From NCBI RefSeq assembly GCF_964340395.1, contig NC_135558.1:15516000-15579999 (forward strand): a DNA stretch of 64,000 nucleotides, in the 5' to 3' direction. The translations under genes were made by a program, and so were the position numbers. Below are positions 10,648 to 23,814 of the stretch, in pieces. Every line of letters starts with the position of its first letter. The first letter of the stretch is position 1. The notes below the pieces were generated by a model. That model was given only the letters and a program-made list of their open reading frames with translations. It did not search any database and was not told where the DNA came from. This DNA comes from Glandiceps talaboti. Taxonomy: Eukaryota; Hemichordata; Enteropneusta; Spengelidae.

Positions 10648-13600
10648 GGGGGGCGCCCGCGTGAGTGTATGTGTGCTTGCGTTTTTAAGCGCGCGCGCTC
10701 GCGAAATTCCCAATCATTTGATTTTCCAAGTCACAGAATACATTATTTGCTAATTTACTAATCTTATGACATGATGCGACCTCGACGTAGTGATATTGCA
10801 TATAATATTGTTTTGTTTGTTTTTCTTCCAGCTGGGGATCACGTCAAATTTAACTTTCCAATGGCGTATACTGCCACTGTCTTAGGATGGGGGTTAGTCG
10901 AGTTTAGAGACGCCTACGACTATTGTGGGGAAACTGAACACATGGAACTCAATCTTCGATGGTTGTACGATTACTTTATGAAGTGCCACCCAGAACCGCA
11001 TGTATATTACTATCAGGTAGGGTTAAACCACAGGTTAATCAGCAACCGTGTTTCAAACAAAGAAATAATAATTAAAACATACAAAAGCAAAACAAAGCTG
11101 AGTGATACCATAATTTATAAACAAATGGATTACCATGTACATATGTATAGCTATACACTTAATTCAGAGTTTTACGCCTATGCGATCTCCAGACAATTAA
11201 TTACAGTGCTTTGCTATATAACGTTCAGTTCCAGTGATCAAATATGTCTGGTAAAACACATCAGAAACTGAGATACCATCTGTCTGCATGCGAAGGGTGG
11301 GCTCAACTGATATATACAGTAAACAGCGAGCAGGAAATTTCCACTTGAAACAACCCAGCTCACTGTAATTTTAGCACATGGTGCTCAGAATTAGTTGATT
11401 TGATTTGATTTGTTTTGGGGAAAAAATATTCGGAAAAACCACAAACTAAAACGGATATACAATACATCCATCATAGAAAAAAAAAAGATACATCGCTGAA
11501 TACCTTTGCTGAGGATGACACAAACAAGTTTTAACAACTTATTTCCATTGTGGTCCTTTCACATTAAATAACACACAGAGGATAACACAAGAACGATGAA
11601 ATGTAATACATAACAGACTAAATATACCAAAAAGATGAAAACTAAAGCGACTACATACGGATGGAAATGAAAGTAGAATGAAACCAGAGTATCTGGAAAT
11701 AAATTAACTCACTTTCATCTAATTCTGATTTTTTTTTTGCTTTTGTATGTTAAATTCTTATTTGTTTATTTGAAACACGGATGCTAAATTACCCGTGGGT
11801 TAGATATGTTAACTAAAACAAACAACAAACAAATAAAACAAACTATAAATGTTGACAAACATGAACAAGAGAGTAATTACAAATTACATTATCAACAATG
11901 TTTTTATGCAACAAGAATTGCAGGAGTTATATGTTTTCCTATATGTGAAATGGTCACAATTACAATACCCCTTATATTTGGATTTCGTGAGCATGCCAAC
12001 TAATTTGAGTAACATGAGTTAGATGTGAAAATTTAAGGGGTTTGTAGACTGACGAGGACTAGAACGATTCATGCATGTCGCAGACATGTTGTTGAGACTG
12101 GCCTACACTCAGCTCTCCGTACAAAATTGACGTATATTAATGTTGCCATAGGAATATCTTACACGTGGCAATCGTGTCAATTCACGGACCTAAAAGTCGA
12201 CGACAACCTGAGCCGGCGATCACAGTTCACTGTTTGTAATATCAACTAAACAGCGAATTGCAATTAGTTATTCCATGGAAGTGTAACACTTATCCTTGCT
12301 TTGTTTGAATTACAGTCTATAAAGAATTGATGATATTGTATACATACGTGAGATATATACTTACCAAAGTTTTTTGTGCTGAAAATTACTGGATATACGT
12401 GTACTTTGTTCTATCTTGAATTAAGTTTATAGCGAAAACAAATAATTATATGTTATTATTTGTTTTAATTGTAGGTTGGAAATGCTGGTGCAGACCATCA
12501 ATATTGGGGTCGACCCGAAAACATGACAATGGATCGCCCAGCTTATAAATGTGACGACAACGTACCCTGCTCAGAGGCGGCAGCCGAGGCATCAGCTGCA
12601 CTCTCTACGTGTGCAATAATTTTCAAAGATAGTGGTAAGTAATGACAGGGTCTTGACTCATAGAGGGAGAGGAGAGAAGGGGTCATTTCTACCTTCATGA
12701 TTGACTTCACGTTGCACAAGCGAAGTTCATAAGCTATTTGACTTAGAGAAATACTTACAAAAAACCACAATTACTACCAAACTAGAGAATCTATACAGCT
12801 TCAATCAGGCGGCACGGTGTGTTTGTATATATGTCTCATAAGTGTTTTGTTACGAATTATACAAACAAACTACATCACTGATATCAATAGCACATACGCA
12901 AATGATATTTTACACAGTCAAATAAACATGTTTGTGTTTTGAATTTCCTTGTTTCATCGGACGACGATGATGATACATGTTCACAGTGAGATAAAATGCA
13001 TTTATTGTATATTTTGAGCATTAGCAGTTTGTGTATTTTGTATTAGTTAAAAAAGCACCGTCCAGTGTAATTGAAACGCTATGGTCTCTTTCGTTGGTAG
13101 TAACCTACATGATATTGCTGGCAGTAGAATTGAAACCCTATTCAGATATTGTTAGAATACGGCTTTCAGAACATTATAATATCTACAGCCATAATTTATC
13201 GTGAATCAAATTTGTTGTCGACACGTGCGCACCAATGTCAGCATTTCATGGATTGTCTACATGGTGGCATGTTAGTTCATTTTTTGGTAACATGTAGCGA
13301 GAAACTGTATTCACAGTCAATTTTACTCATGTGTAGTTTTTTTTAATGGTTTCTGTGTAGTTGTATCAAACAGAGCCAGTGAACGCTCTCATGTAAGGGG
13401 TTGTACACCTTTACTGTAACAGTAATAATACAATGAGCGGTATCGCTTGCAGCGGGTTTATTTATATAATTTTGTTATTTGTCCTTACTTTCCGAAAGTA
13501 ATCAATTAATATTATCTTTTTTTAGATCCAGAATATGCTAATAAGTGTTTACAGCACTCCAAAGAACTACTGGAATTTGCAACTACCGTTAAAGGTGTTT

Positions 13601-16600
13601 ATCCCGACCAGTCTTACTACCCGTATGTATTTTTTTATTATTGAATTTTATTGTTTAAGGTAAGGCCTAAAAAATAATTATTTGGTTCCGGTTACCCAAC
13701 CCCACCTAGCTTTTCACTGCGGACGTCCCTAAACATTTGTTACGTATTCGAGAAAAAATATATAGTCTCATGAGAAATAGTGGATGTTGAAACTGACATC
13801 AACTTAAAAAGACAAAATAAAACTGTTCTTCCAATCTGTAATGGCTGTGCATCTGATAGGAAGAAATAAACAACACAAAGATCATTTGGAAAACAATGGA
13901 AAACCTGAACTAGACACTCACACAGAAAAAAATAATATATAATAAAATATTTAAAAAATCTACCTACCCCACCTATTCTAAAATTGAGCGTAATCGGAAC
14001 CACACAATTTTTTTGTGTTTTTTGTATTAGGCCTAATGAATGAATGAATGAATGAATGAACGAATGAATGAATGATTCAATGAATGAATGAATGAATGAA
14101 TGAATGAATGAATGAATGAATGAATGAATGAATGAATGAATGAATGAATGAATGAATGAATGAATGAATGATGTAAATGACTTTGTCCCTTGCCTAACAA
14201 AATCGCCGTTGATGGTGACAAATTACTTTAAAGGTAAGAAACGTTCTATCTAATCGGTTTAGTTTGATAAGAATATAGCATTTTATCAGTATGAAAGGTG
14301 ACATAGGTTTTATCTTTGCCGACAATATTCATCCAATTTGGTCTAGTGTTCACGGATAATCTTTGAAGTTCTACAGTATTAAAATACTAGATTCAGTGAC
14401 CTCAAAGAATCGCAAAAGATTACTTTGAATAAACTTATATGACAGTTAGTAGGCCTGCGAGATCAATCCATGGACTATAATTCACTCTTTTTTATATTAA
14501 CAATGAAGGCAGCATGACGATATTGACTATGTTGATATATTATTGGATCAAAAGCGCCCCTTTGGTTGAATGGTCAGGTAATGAGCTGGGTGAAAAAGGT
14601 CGGGGGGGGGGGATCTAGACCCACAATATACACAGGAAAGTCGTATCCAGTAATCTCGCTTAAAACACACGAATTATACAAAATTACTAAATAAACAAAT
14701 AATTGGCACCTGTCTCAACTGTAGAGGGCGTATTGCTGGTATTGAAAGCCTCAAGCAGAAAGATTGCGAAATTTTGTCAGTAAATACTAACTTAATTTAT
14801 CTTGTTTTTAAATTCAAACATTCAAATTTTGGGTGGAAATTGTTATTTTGTCTGTTGTTTTTAATAGTACATTCTGGACTGCACTTAAATACAACAATGA
14901 AGAATATTCGTGTTCATCTATTGAATATGCAGTTCTCCTGTCTCCCATCAGGCATTGCGGATAATTTGCATGGACTGGTCGTCTTAACTGAATGAGCAAT
15001 AGATTAAACTCCGTTTCTCTCGTCCAGATTCCATAGTTTACAATACCTTTATATAATTACCATGAGTGGTGTTCCCAAGGAACATTTTGGCAATACAAAC
15101 AACTCATCCATGTCAGAGCAGATGATTCACAAAGAAGCAATCTACTAATGATATCACTTGCAAAAACAAATAGTGGCAATATTTATTTATTTATTTATTT
15201 ATTCATTTATATTTTATTCATTTATTTATTTATTTACTGTATCTGTCATCGGTAGCTCCTTAAGTAGTCAGTATTTCTTTCCAAGGAGGCCGTTTTAAAA
15301 CGACAAAACAAGAAACAACCACAATCACACTCTCAAAAATACAACACAATAATGTTGTTCATTAAAATGAAAAGGATGATTAGACAAAACATTCACAATG
15401 CTAGTGTAACAAATTGTACATGCTACACTTTATTAAGTGCATGAATACCTGTCAATTTCTTGCGACATTTTGTTCAAATGAAAAGAACTGACGTGCAACC
15501 ATGAAGACACCAAAATGTCTACGTCAAAACATTGGCGTCCGCCTGTCTGTGTCAAGCTGAATTACGTTTAAATTGTTTCATTTATATAGAAAAGAAGTAG
15601 CAAGATATTGCGGTCTTGCTATCTTATTGTAGAACATACAGTTTTATATTAGTTTCAGCTTGCTTGTAAAAACAGAATCGGGTGAACGGTAACTTGAAAC
15701 GTGCTGTATTTCAAACCCGCTGCTTGAATGTTGTAATGTTATTGATCAAGCCAGACGATATTCTTTTTCTGGTTTAAAGCTTTCTGGTCAAGTTTGCTAA
15801 AAATGTTTCCTTTCAAGAGCCACAGCCAGGAAATTGGAAAGTTTGTAACTCCAAAGCTGTTGTAGACGACCTCTAGCGTTGTACCACTTGACCAGTAAAA
15901 TGTGTTGTGTGGACACTGAAGAAAGGACTATTGATTTTTATTGAAATATATCTGTTTCTAAATCCGAACTTCTACCTTGATAATAGTGCTTCCACTTTAG
16001 TTACAACTTGATAATACAGACTGACTCCACCTGAACTTTAACCTCGCCTAATTATTATGCAGTACTAATACTAATGTGTATGTATATGCAGATCTGCGTG
16101 GTTTTTGGATGAAATATGCTGGGCCAATCTGTGGTTATTTCGAGTAGAAGGTACACCCGATTATTTGAACATCTGTGAAGTTCTATTTGCTGATAAATAT
16201 AATAAGCTGAAATCGAGAGCTTATGCCTTCGGCTGGGGTGATAAGAAGGCCGGTTTGCAGGTTAGTTGTCTTGGGCTTTAACAAATCAATAATGTGCAAC
16301 TTGAAATAAAGACAACGTTAACAATAAACGAATGGTGGCTCGTATGAAAATTGATAACTAAATGAATTAATAATAAAAAAGCACACTCATCAAAAATTAA
16401 TTTGTTTTTGGATCAGAATCGAGTTTTTATCAGTGTAATGATTGATAACATGCTTATAATGACAAATTTAATTTGACAAGATTATTCTTGGATAAATTGA
16501 CTACCTTTTATTTGTAATTGGTATCCGTGTTACTTAACAGTCATGTTGTTAACTTCCCGTCCACCCATCCATCTATGCATGCACATCCATCAATCCATCC

Positions 16601-17004
16601 ATCTACGCATCCGTCGATCAATACATACATACATACATACATACATACATACATACATACATACATGCATGCATGCATGCATGCATGCCTACCTACCTAC
16701 CTACCTACCTACCTACCTACCTACATACATACATACATACATACATACATACATACATACATACATACATACATCCCATCCATCCACATGCACACATACA
16801 TACATACATACATACATACATACATACATACATACATCCCATCCATCCACATGCACACATACATACATACATACATACATACATACATACATACATACAT
16901 ACACATGTACATACATGCACACACACACACATACATACATACATACATACATACATACATACATACATACATACATACATACATACATACATACACACAC
17001 ACAC

Positions 17005-17035
<31 letters not shown>

Positions 17036-18797
17036 CATAAATAAATACATACATACATACATACATACATACATACAGTGATTTATTAATTCAATGTCAT
17101 TGTCTTCAGTTTAGCATGTAAGGAAATGTTACTGTTGTCTACTGTACCATGTATCATATATGTACTTTAGATGTTGTTGTACGCCATCACCAAGGACGAC
17201 ATATACAAGAAAAAAGTGAATAGTTTCATCAGCAATTGGCTGCCTGGCATGAAACTACCGTACACGCCAAGGGGACTCGTCATGAGAAATTCTTGGGGAT
17301 CTCTCAGATATGCAGGTATGGTCACTTGACAATTCACATTCAACCCTATGGCTATAAGGATGAGAAATATGTATTTTAAACAAACAATAATGAATGAAAA
17401 GTTTGTGTTACCCCAGACCACTATAGAGAAAAGATATGCAACGTATACATAGTGGTTTGTAACGTACTTAGGTTTGCCTCTGTTTAAAGTTAGGATTAGC
17501 ATCAGAATATTAAACACGGCTATCCCAAGTGTGACGCACAGCTGATTTTACATACCGAGACTTGCCCAGCTGTTGTTCTAAGGCTATGATCTGACCGCGA
17601 GACATGACGTCATACGTCGTTTCGTCAGGTGCACACGATGCCTGCTCCCGAAATGTCAGACTTCATATAACACCAGTCCATTACAATGCACATTTTCATC
17701 AAATAACCTAAGTTACATTCACTACAAATTCATTTGTCAATTACTCATGAAAAGACATTAGTGGTCATTATTATATGTATCTAGTGTAGTGGCATGTCAA
17801 AATCATTAATGTAATCATTAAAGCGGCATAAGCCGTTGCAGGTAATATGCTGAGTTCATTTTAAAAGGTACATAACATTCCACTAACTATAGCAAAAGTT
17901 AACACCACTTACTATTGGCAGAATATCAAAGACGTTTTGTTTCAGAGTTTATATATGATTTTCGTTGTAGCAAGTTCAGTGTACTATATTCAAAGTATAT
18001 ATTTTCATTCCAGCTGGCACCTCAGCCCTGGCTGCGTTGGCTTACCATTACGGTATGGACCCTGATCACAAATACTACAATTGGGCTGTGGGACAGATTG
18101 ACTATTCGCTGGGAGATGGTGGTCATAGTTTCATGGTTGGCTTTGGTTATAATCCACCAACAAAACCACATCATAGATCAAGGTGAGTATCTATTATGAA
18201 ACACAAACATTATACCACAAATATTATAACAGTTGTCAATGTATTTCCAAACCACACGAAGACCTGTCTTAGTTATATGTTTAGTCAAATTGCTACTGTC
18301 ACAATTCATTACAGAATGCTTAAATACATCAATGTATCAAAATCCACCATGCCTTTTTTTAAATCGTCCATGGTTATTACGTAACCTGACAACCATATAT
18401 CACAATGTGACACACTCATATTACACCCCGACACACTCGTATCAGAATCTGACCCACTCCATCATATCACACCCCGACACACTCGTATCAGAATCTGACC
18501 CACTCATATCACACCCCGACACACTCGTATCAGAATCTGACCCACTCATATCACACCCCGACACACTCGTATCAGAATCTGACACACTCATATCACACCC
18601 CAACACACTCGTATCAGAATCTGGCCCACTCATCACAACCCGACACACTCGTAACAGAATCTAACCCACTCATATTACAACCTGAAACTTTACACCTGTA
18701 TTACAGACTGGCGCATTCAGTTATAAGAACATGACTGACTTACTCTATATCACGAAAGGCAGCTCAGCAAAGCCTGGGCGAAACGTCTTGGCCAGGA

Positions 18798-18842
<45 letters not shown>

Positions 18843-21001
18843 AATCTTATACACCTAGTATGTCGGGCTGCTGATACACTAATAACACATCCCATCACTT
18901 TACATTTTTGCAACTTCAGACAGGCGGTCCCAACTTGTACACTGATAATATAGCATATGACTACTCAACCCGTGTATAAAAGGAAAGGACGCCCATATGC
19001 CCACAGTGGCATGTCAAACTTGTGCCAAGTTTGCCCAGTGCTTGTCAGAGGTATAGCTGGCAACGCACGGGCGGACAGGCGGAACTCTTGCCCGTCTGGA
19101 CTGCAAGAGATTGGACTCCATTCATTGTACATGTGGGAGAAAAGCCCCTTTTGACTTTAGAGTTTGGACCTCAGTGGCAAACAAATTGCCAACAATACTG
19201 CCACAGCACTCTTTTATTTGAACCATCATCGTCGTCGTTTAATAACCAGTGACTTAACAGTAACACATACCAACACTTTCTTTATGTAATGGATGCAGAA
19301 GCCAAACTTAAAAACCCACCCTATAGATAGACTCGACTGCTCGTTAACGTGATGATATATTACTATCTACACATTTGACAGCTCTTGTCCAAAGGACTTG
19401 AATGTAGAATGCAAAGGTTCAAACAGTTTCAAGAGTATAGAAGCTAACCCTAGTGAATTGACTGGTGCTATGGTTGGAGGCCCTGATGGGAGTGATTGGT
19501 GGAACGACGACCGAAGTGACTACATACATAATGAAGTTGCATGTGATTACAATGCTGGCCTCCAAACTGCACTGGCAGGTATGTCATATTTTAAGTTATG
19601 ACGTCATTGGGAATTTCTTTACTTAATTATAACTGCTGACATCAGACCGTTGACAAATAGAACCTGTTTTAAACAGGGAAAGTAAACAATTGAATTGGAT
19701 TAATAACACCTGATGCAGGATGTTGGGACAGCAGAGACCTGTATTACACAGGTTTGATAAGAACAGTTTTATGTCCTCTTAATGTGTACATGAAATGCCA
19801 GGGAATGTGAGCTGATATGTAAAGCAGCCGTACAACTGTTTTTTTTAATCTAGCGCTGGAACTTCCAACATGCTGTGCCAAGTGTTATTAATCGAATCTG
19901 TTGTTTACTTTCCCTGTTTGTAACAGGTTCCATTTGTCAACGGTCTGATGTCGATAGGTGTAATTATTTACTTTATTTTTTTATTTGTTTATATTCAGGC
20001 TCCAAGCATATATAAACACAGCGTAAAATATAATACAAAATATAGAAAGCTTATGTCGCTCCATTGCCTGCATTGGAGATAGTTACTTACATGCATGAAT
20101 GAATACACTGACATTCAACCCTCTTAACAAAATTCTAAACACATTGACACCAAGGTTTAGTCATGTCTTTGTCATCCATTCAACTACTAAGGAGAAATAC
20201 ACCAAGTCTAGTTATGTCTTTGTCATTCATTGAACCACTAAGGACGAATACACCAATACATTTATAAGAATTAACACAGGGCAGCTTATTGCAATGAGAG
20301 AAATATCAGGGGTATTTAAAATCTTCAAGCAGTTGGGCATCACTGGTCATACATGATATCGTGTTAGGTGCCATACTGATCACATATGTAGATCAGGTTT
20401 TGCAAGTCCTTGCATGAAGGACTGAAAGCAATAATATAAGGTCATCGACATAAGAAATATGATATCAATATTGCCATCATACATACAACCAACTTTACAA
20501 GAAGATAAACGACAAGGCGGCTCACCCATGTAAAAATTAAAAAGCACGGCGATAAAATTCCACATTGCTGAGCTACATTATGATGGGGGGGGGGTTAGAA
20601 AAAACTGTACATCTCTTTTATCACCGGCCTCATCTTTAAGTGATGGGCACCAAACTTGTCGAGATCATATCCGGATGGCAGGTAACCGTGCAAAATGCAA
20701 ACGATATCCAAAAAAAATACTAGGAAAATACTAATAACTGCGTGAATTAAATGCCCAGAAAGAAATCCACCAAGGTCACAGGTCTTACCCTTCACCATCC
20801 TTACAATGGCATTCCAATATCATTTACAGTACACAGATTAGGAAAGCTATCAGCATTAGACAGACGATCCTCAACGGTCTTCCTCTTTGTACCAGTCTTT
20901 ACAGATAGTATAGTTATACAGCACACGATGCATTGTATACAAGAATATAATAAAGCAAGCTATGCAGCATTATAAATATGAGTATCGTGTGTTCAGGTGT
21001 T

Positions 21002-21053
<52 letters not shown>

Positions 21054-21874
21054 CAATTTATAGAGCGCCTGTATCCAATACGAAGTAGAGTTCAGAGACG
21101 CTGTACAGTTGAATATTGAAAACTTTCGCGAACAAGTATGTAACTTTTAAGGTTCTTCCTGAAGGCATTGACTGTGAGTGTCTGTCGAAGCTCCAGTGGC
21201 AATTTGTTCCAAAGACGTGGTGTGGCACATGCGAAAACACGGACACCGAATGAATTACATCTGTAATTGGGTTCAACCAATAAGTATTTGTCAGATGACC
21301 GAAGTGTGCGGAGATTAGGCTTCTTTACGGATAGTGTATGATAAGTAAGGCGGTGAAAGACCATATAATATTTTATAGGTGGTCAGGAGAACTTTGAAAT
21401 CAATTCTGTATTGTACAGGCAACAGACTAGACTTGGTGTATTGTTCATGTATGTATTTGTGTAAATTATACCCTGCTGTGTGTTGTGGCCATGTACGAAG
21501 TTTGCAAATCTAAGTTAGTTTGATAGCGTGATAACGAAAATACTGTTGGCACCTTCAAAACCACTGTAATGCTCCACCACTAATAAAATGACATCCTGAT
21601 TACAGCATCCCTCATTGGCAATGGTTGTATTGGAGCCCACAAGCCCAATTCACTCGCTAGAGGTTTTTGTGATCATAAATTAATACAGATATTCAATGTA
21701 ACTACTGTGTCCGCCATGTTATAATTTGTTCTGAGGTACAAAAATATGCCTGCTTCCCGTTGTAAATTAATAGTTTTTCATTGTTTATTCGCAATTTTCA
21801 TTTTTATAATTCATCAAGAGTTGTCTAATTTGATGTTATTTACTGCAGGTTTAATCAGCATCAGCAGACGATAG
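7535..21874 (+). CDS. Glycoside hydrolase family 9 endo-beta-1,4-glucanase (animal cellulase), complete 10-exon gene
   Basis: Exons: 7535-7745, 10104-10262, 10832-11016, 12475-12634, 13526-13622, 16092-16260, 17171-17315, 18014-18182, 19382-19578, 21849-21874. All junctions are GT-AG and in phase, giving 505 aa. Residues 1-20 are a signal peptide. Residues 36-54 are almost all Asp/Glu. RVKR at 65-68 is a furin-type site just before the catalytic domain. The GH9 motifs follow in order: YDAGDHVKF (catalytic Asp pair D123/D126, split by the exon 2/3 junction), GADHxYWGRPE (about 190-200), [14 protein letters not shown] (about 314-327), [21 protein letters not shown] (catalytic His/Arg, 428-430) and [18 protein letters not shown] (acid/base E483). 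It should be a secreted enzyme cutting internal beta-1,4-glucosidic bonds of cellulose or beta-glucan. There is no carbohydrate-binding module, and the last coding exon is only 26 bases. Confidence 0.95.
7837..8175. mobile_element. MITE-like element, family B (copy 1), in GH9 intron 1
   Basis: The ends are inverted repeats of about 20 bases (AAAGCNNCACTAGCTGCAA at the left, its complement at the right ending GTGCAGCTTT). A similar element about 330 bases long sits at 36704-37036, with the same internal landmarks (a TATTGAATCACnT block and a GCACCCnAA block). TA flanks both ends here and may be the target duplication. It has no coding capacity. Confidence 0.7.
10306..10648. repeat. Compound microsatellite (CTGT)n-(ATGT)n-(GT)n in GH9 intron 2
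   Basis: Alternating CTGT and ATGT blocks run from about 10306 to 10564, then a (GT)n tract at about 10604-10644. It starts about 45 bases after the exon 2 donor. Confidence 0.97.
13225..13400 (+). repeat. Dispersed repeat family E (copy 1)
   Basis: It shares an ordered series of blocks with 22390-22560: CATGGTGGCA, TTAGTTCATT, AAACTGTATTCA, TTTCTG, and GTTGTATCAAACAGAGCC. The two copies are diverged and in the same orientation. The element type is not recognisable. Confidence 0.55.
13662..14036 (+). mobile_element. MITE-like element, family A (copy 1), in GH9 intron 5
   Basis: It begins AGGCCTAAAAAATAAT and ends with the inverted form TTTGTATTAGGCCT. Family landmarks are a GGTTACCCAACCCCACCTAG block near the left end, a TTCTTCCAATCTGTAATGGC block in the middle, and a CTACCTACCCCACCTATTCT block near the right end. 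Related full or partial copies lie at 27392-27985, 36100-36315, 42690-42815 and 51073-51395. There is no ORF of note. Confidence 0.75.
14036..14171. repeat. (AATG)n microsatellite abutting the family A MITE
   Basis: About 135 bases of nearly pure AATG repeats begin immediately after the right end of the MITE at 14036. Confidence 0.97.
15181..15236. repeat. (TATT)n microsatellite
   Basis: Imperfect TATT/ATTC repeats within GH9 intron 5. The rest of this 2.5 kb intron (14172-16091) shows nothing else I can name. Confidence 0.9.
16560..17078. repeat. Long compound (CATA)n microsatellite in GH9 intron 6
   Basis: About 500 bases of ACAT/CATC/ATGC/CTAC blocks, ending about 90 bases before exon 7. 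A block containing CATCCCATCCATCCACATGC occurs twice (about 16771 and 16835). The long HTYI/MYVC ORFs here are artefacts. Confidence 0.97.
18410..18690. repeat. 42-bp minisatellite in GH9 intron 8
   Basis: About six and a half copies of a 42-base unit containing CACCCCGACACACTCGTATC and AGAATCTGACCCACTCATAT. Because 42 is a multiple of three, both strands stay open (14-residue peptide repeats), so apparent ORFs of 143 and 68 aa here are not genes. Divergence rises toward both ends. Confidence 0.95.
18801..18840. repeat. (AT)n microsatellite
   Basis: A pure AT dinucleotide tract of about 38 bases in GH9 intron 8. Confidence 0.95.
19624..19966. mobile_element. Foldback MITE with ~80-bp terminal inverted repeats, GH9 intron 9
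   Basis: The left arm (19624-19708) contains GACATCAGACCGTTGACAAA, GAACCTGTT, AAACAGGGAAAGTAAACAA and GATTAATAACAC. The right arm (about 19888-19966) carries the same blocks reverse-complemented. A candidate 7-base direct repeat (TTTACTT) flanks both ends, which would suit a hAT-type target duplication. There is no coding capacity. Confidence 0.75.
21001..21428 (-). mobile_element. 5'-truncated LINE with (TGAT)n tail, GH9 intron 9
   Basis: On the minus strand from about 21428 the frame reads [20 protein letters not shown] and [16 protein letters not shown]. After one frame change comes [20 protein letters not shown] and LRQ...[10 protein letters not shown], the standard C-terminus of CR1/jockey-like ORF2. 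A 3' UTR containing GCGCTCTATAAATTG runs into (TTGA)n-type repeats at 21001-21052. It is a dead copy. Confidence 0.85.
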
Positions 21875-22091
21875 ATTGGGACCATTAATATGACCGATGG
21901 CGAGTGCCTACCACGACTAACACATCAACATGGCAACCTGACCGAGTACTTTACCTTTTATCACCTGATCACTATTCCTTCTAGATTTGCGTTATACAAA
22001 TCTCTAAATGGTGTCATTCTTAGAAGCCAAAGTGAAAACCTCTACTCTAGTGTCTTCAGTAGTGAATTGTTGTAGGAATATTATCTTGCAA

Positions 22092-22097
22092 AATAAA
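22092..22097 (+). terminator. Poly(A) signal AATAAA for the GH9 transcript
   Basis: A canonical AATAAA about 218 bases after the stop codon, the first after the last coding exon. Confidence 0.6.
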
Positions 22098-22389
22098 AAG
22101 TATCTCGTATTTACTGCAACAACATGTTTCTTTTGTTTGTATGTATGCATTACTCACACATGTTACACTGACAGTGTGTAAATACTTAGCCTACGTTAAA
22201 GTCCTATTTCAGTGGCTCTATTTGAAACAACCACACAGAAACCAATAGGAGACTGTAATATTCTATACTAATATAGGATTAGAATTTCTTGCTACATTTT
22301 ATCTATTAAGAAGTATACCATTTAAACGTACTGCAGCTAGACGCAGACATACAGGCGCCAAAAGTTTGACGCCTGCATGCGATGTTTGA

Positions 22390-22560
22390 AACGGAGTCTG
22401 CATGGTGGCACCTTAGTTCATTATATTTAGACAAAATGTCGCAAAAACTGTATTCATTCAATCTTGCTACCTCGAAGTGCAGCATATGTACAGGTTCTTA
22501 CTGATTTCTGCGTTGTTGTATCAAACAGAGCCGGTAAACGGTGATGTGATTCAGATAGTA
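22390..22560 (+). repeat. Dispersed repeat family E (copy 2)
   Basis: Same block order as 13225-13400, just downstream of the GH9 gene. Confidence 0.55.
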
Positions 22561-22602
22561 ACTTGTGTGCATTTAATTAGGTGTATGTGTCAGCGTCTTC
22601 CA

Positions 22603-22711
22603 AGGGTGTATGTATGTATGTATGTATGTATGTATGTATGTATGTATGTATGTATGTATGTATGTATGTATGTATGTATGTATGTATGTATGTATGTATG
22701 TATGTATGTAT
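22603..22711. repeat. (TATG)n microsatellite
   Basis: About 108 bases of uninterrupted TATG repeats. Confidence 0.98.
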
Positions 22712-22920
22712 GGAATGTGCTATACTAGAACAACGTTCTGTAGCACTTACTGTCAGAGACGGGAAATATTCCGTATCAGGGAAAGGTGATGGGAAGGTGA
22801 CTCGCTGTATCTGTCAAGTACTTTGTTCCCGAGACTAGGAATATCATATTCACTCTCAGTCCACAGTCGACGTATGTAATAGGTGGTTTAGACTATGTGT
22901 GTCTGTCAACGTATATGTCT

Positions 22921-22982
22921 TTGTGTGTGTGTGTGTGTGTGTGTGTCTGTCTGTCTGTCTGTGTCTGTGTCTGTGTCTATGT
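22921..22982. repeat. (GT)n / (CTGT)n microsatellite
   Basis: A GT tract followed by CTGT and GTGTCT repeats. Confidence 0.95.
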
Positions 22983-23814
22983 CTTTTTATGTGTGCATGA
23001 TCATGTAATCACTGCGCTGATCGTAACTCCGTTAAACACATGTGTTACAGTTACCCCAATACCAGAATCACATTTCCAAAATTATTTGTACTGAGTCTTC
23101 AATCTTATACTGGAAACCTTCAATTCTAATTGAGAACCTTTTGCACTCGCTCCGCCTTTTAGTCTTATCAAGTTCACTGGCCACTACAGTAATGACCAAA
23201 AATGTTCAGCAGCTTGGTAGATCAAATGGTTAGGTTATAAAAGCACGTCGCAGTTCTAAGTTTTCGGCATCGCATCGGTTTTCGACCTGTCTTACTCTTT
23301 GTCGACGATCCTCGTCATACTTTGGTAATAGTTTCGTATATCATAATATACTTACGCCGTAATGAATTTACACTGGCAACAGCAAGACATTATTCTGTGG
23401 ACCAGCTGGTACATGTTTACCAACTAAGTGATGAAAAACCCGTTTATAATAAAGGGTTCTATAGAGGAATACTGTTCACTACACTTAAGAGGTATAGAGT
23501 TTGTATCTGGTCGTATTTTATTTTTGACCAAGAAGAACATGTATCCCGGTATGCCCACTTTTTGTGACGTACATGTATTACACAAGAAATTACTCACTGT
23601 ACCTGTTAATTTGGAACGACGAGAAATGTGTTCTGTTGTTTGAAATAATCGAGCCGTGTTTTTATTTATACTACAGTTTATCGCAAGCAATAATCAATTT
23701 AGTCGTGTTATGTTAATAAGGAATAGCTCGTACACTTGGTCACCCACTTCTGTAATTTTTTAATGCACAATTAATAATAATAATAAAATTATAATAAAAA
23801 TAATACCACAGCTA

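Noticed and set aside
18233-18664. 143-aa ORF with [11 protein letters not shown] repeats
   Set aside because: It is the 42-bp minisatellite read in frame, with no start context or codon signal outside it.
18410-18690. CRISPR-like array
   Set aside because: No unique spacers: whole units repeat, in a eukaryotic intron.
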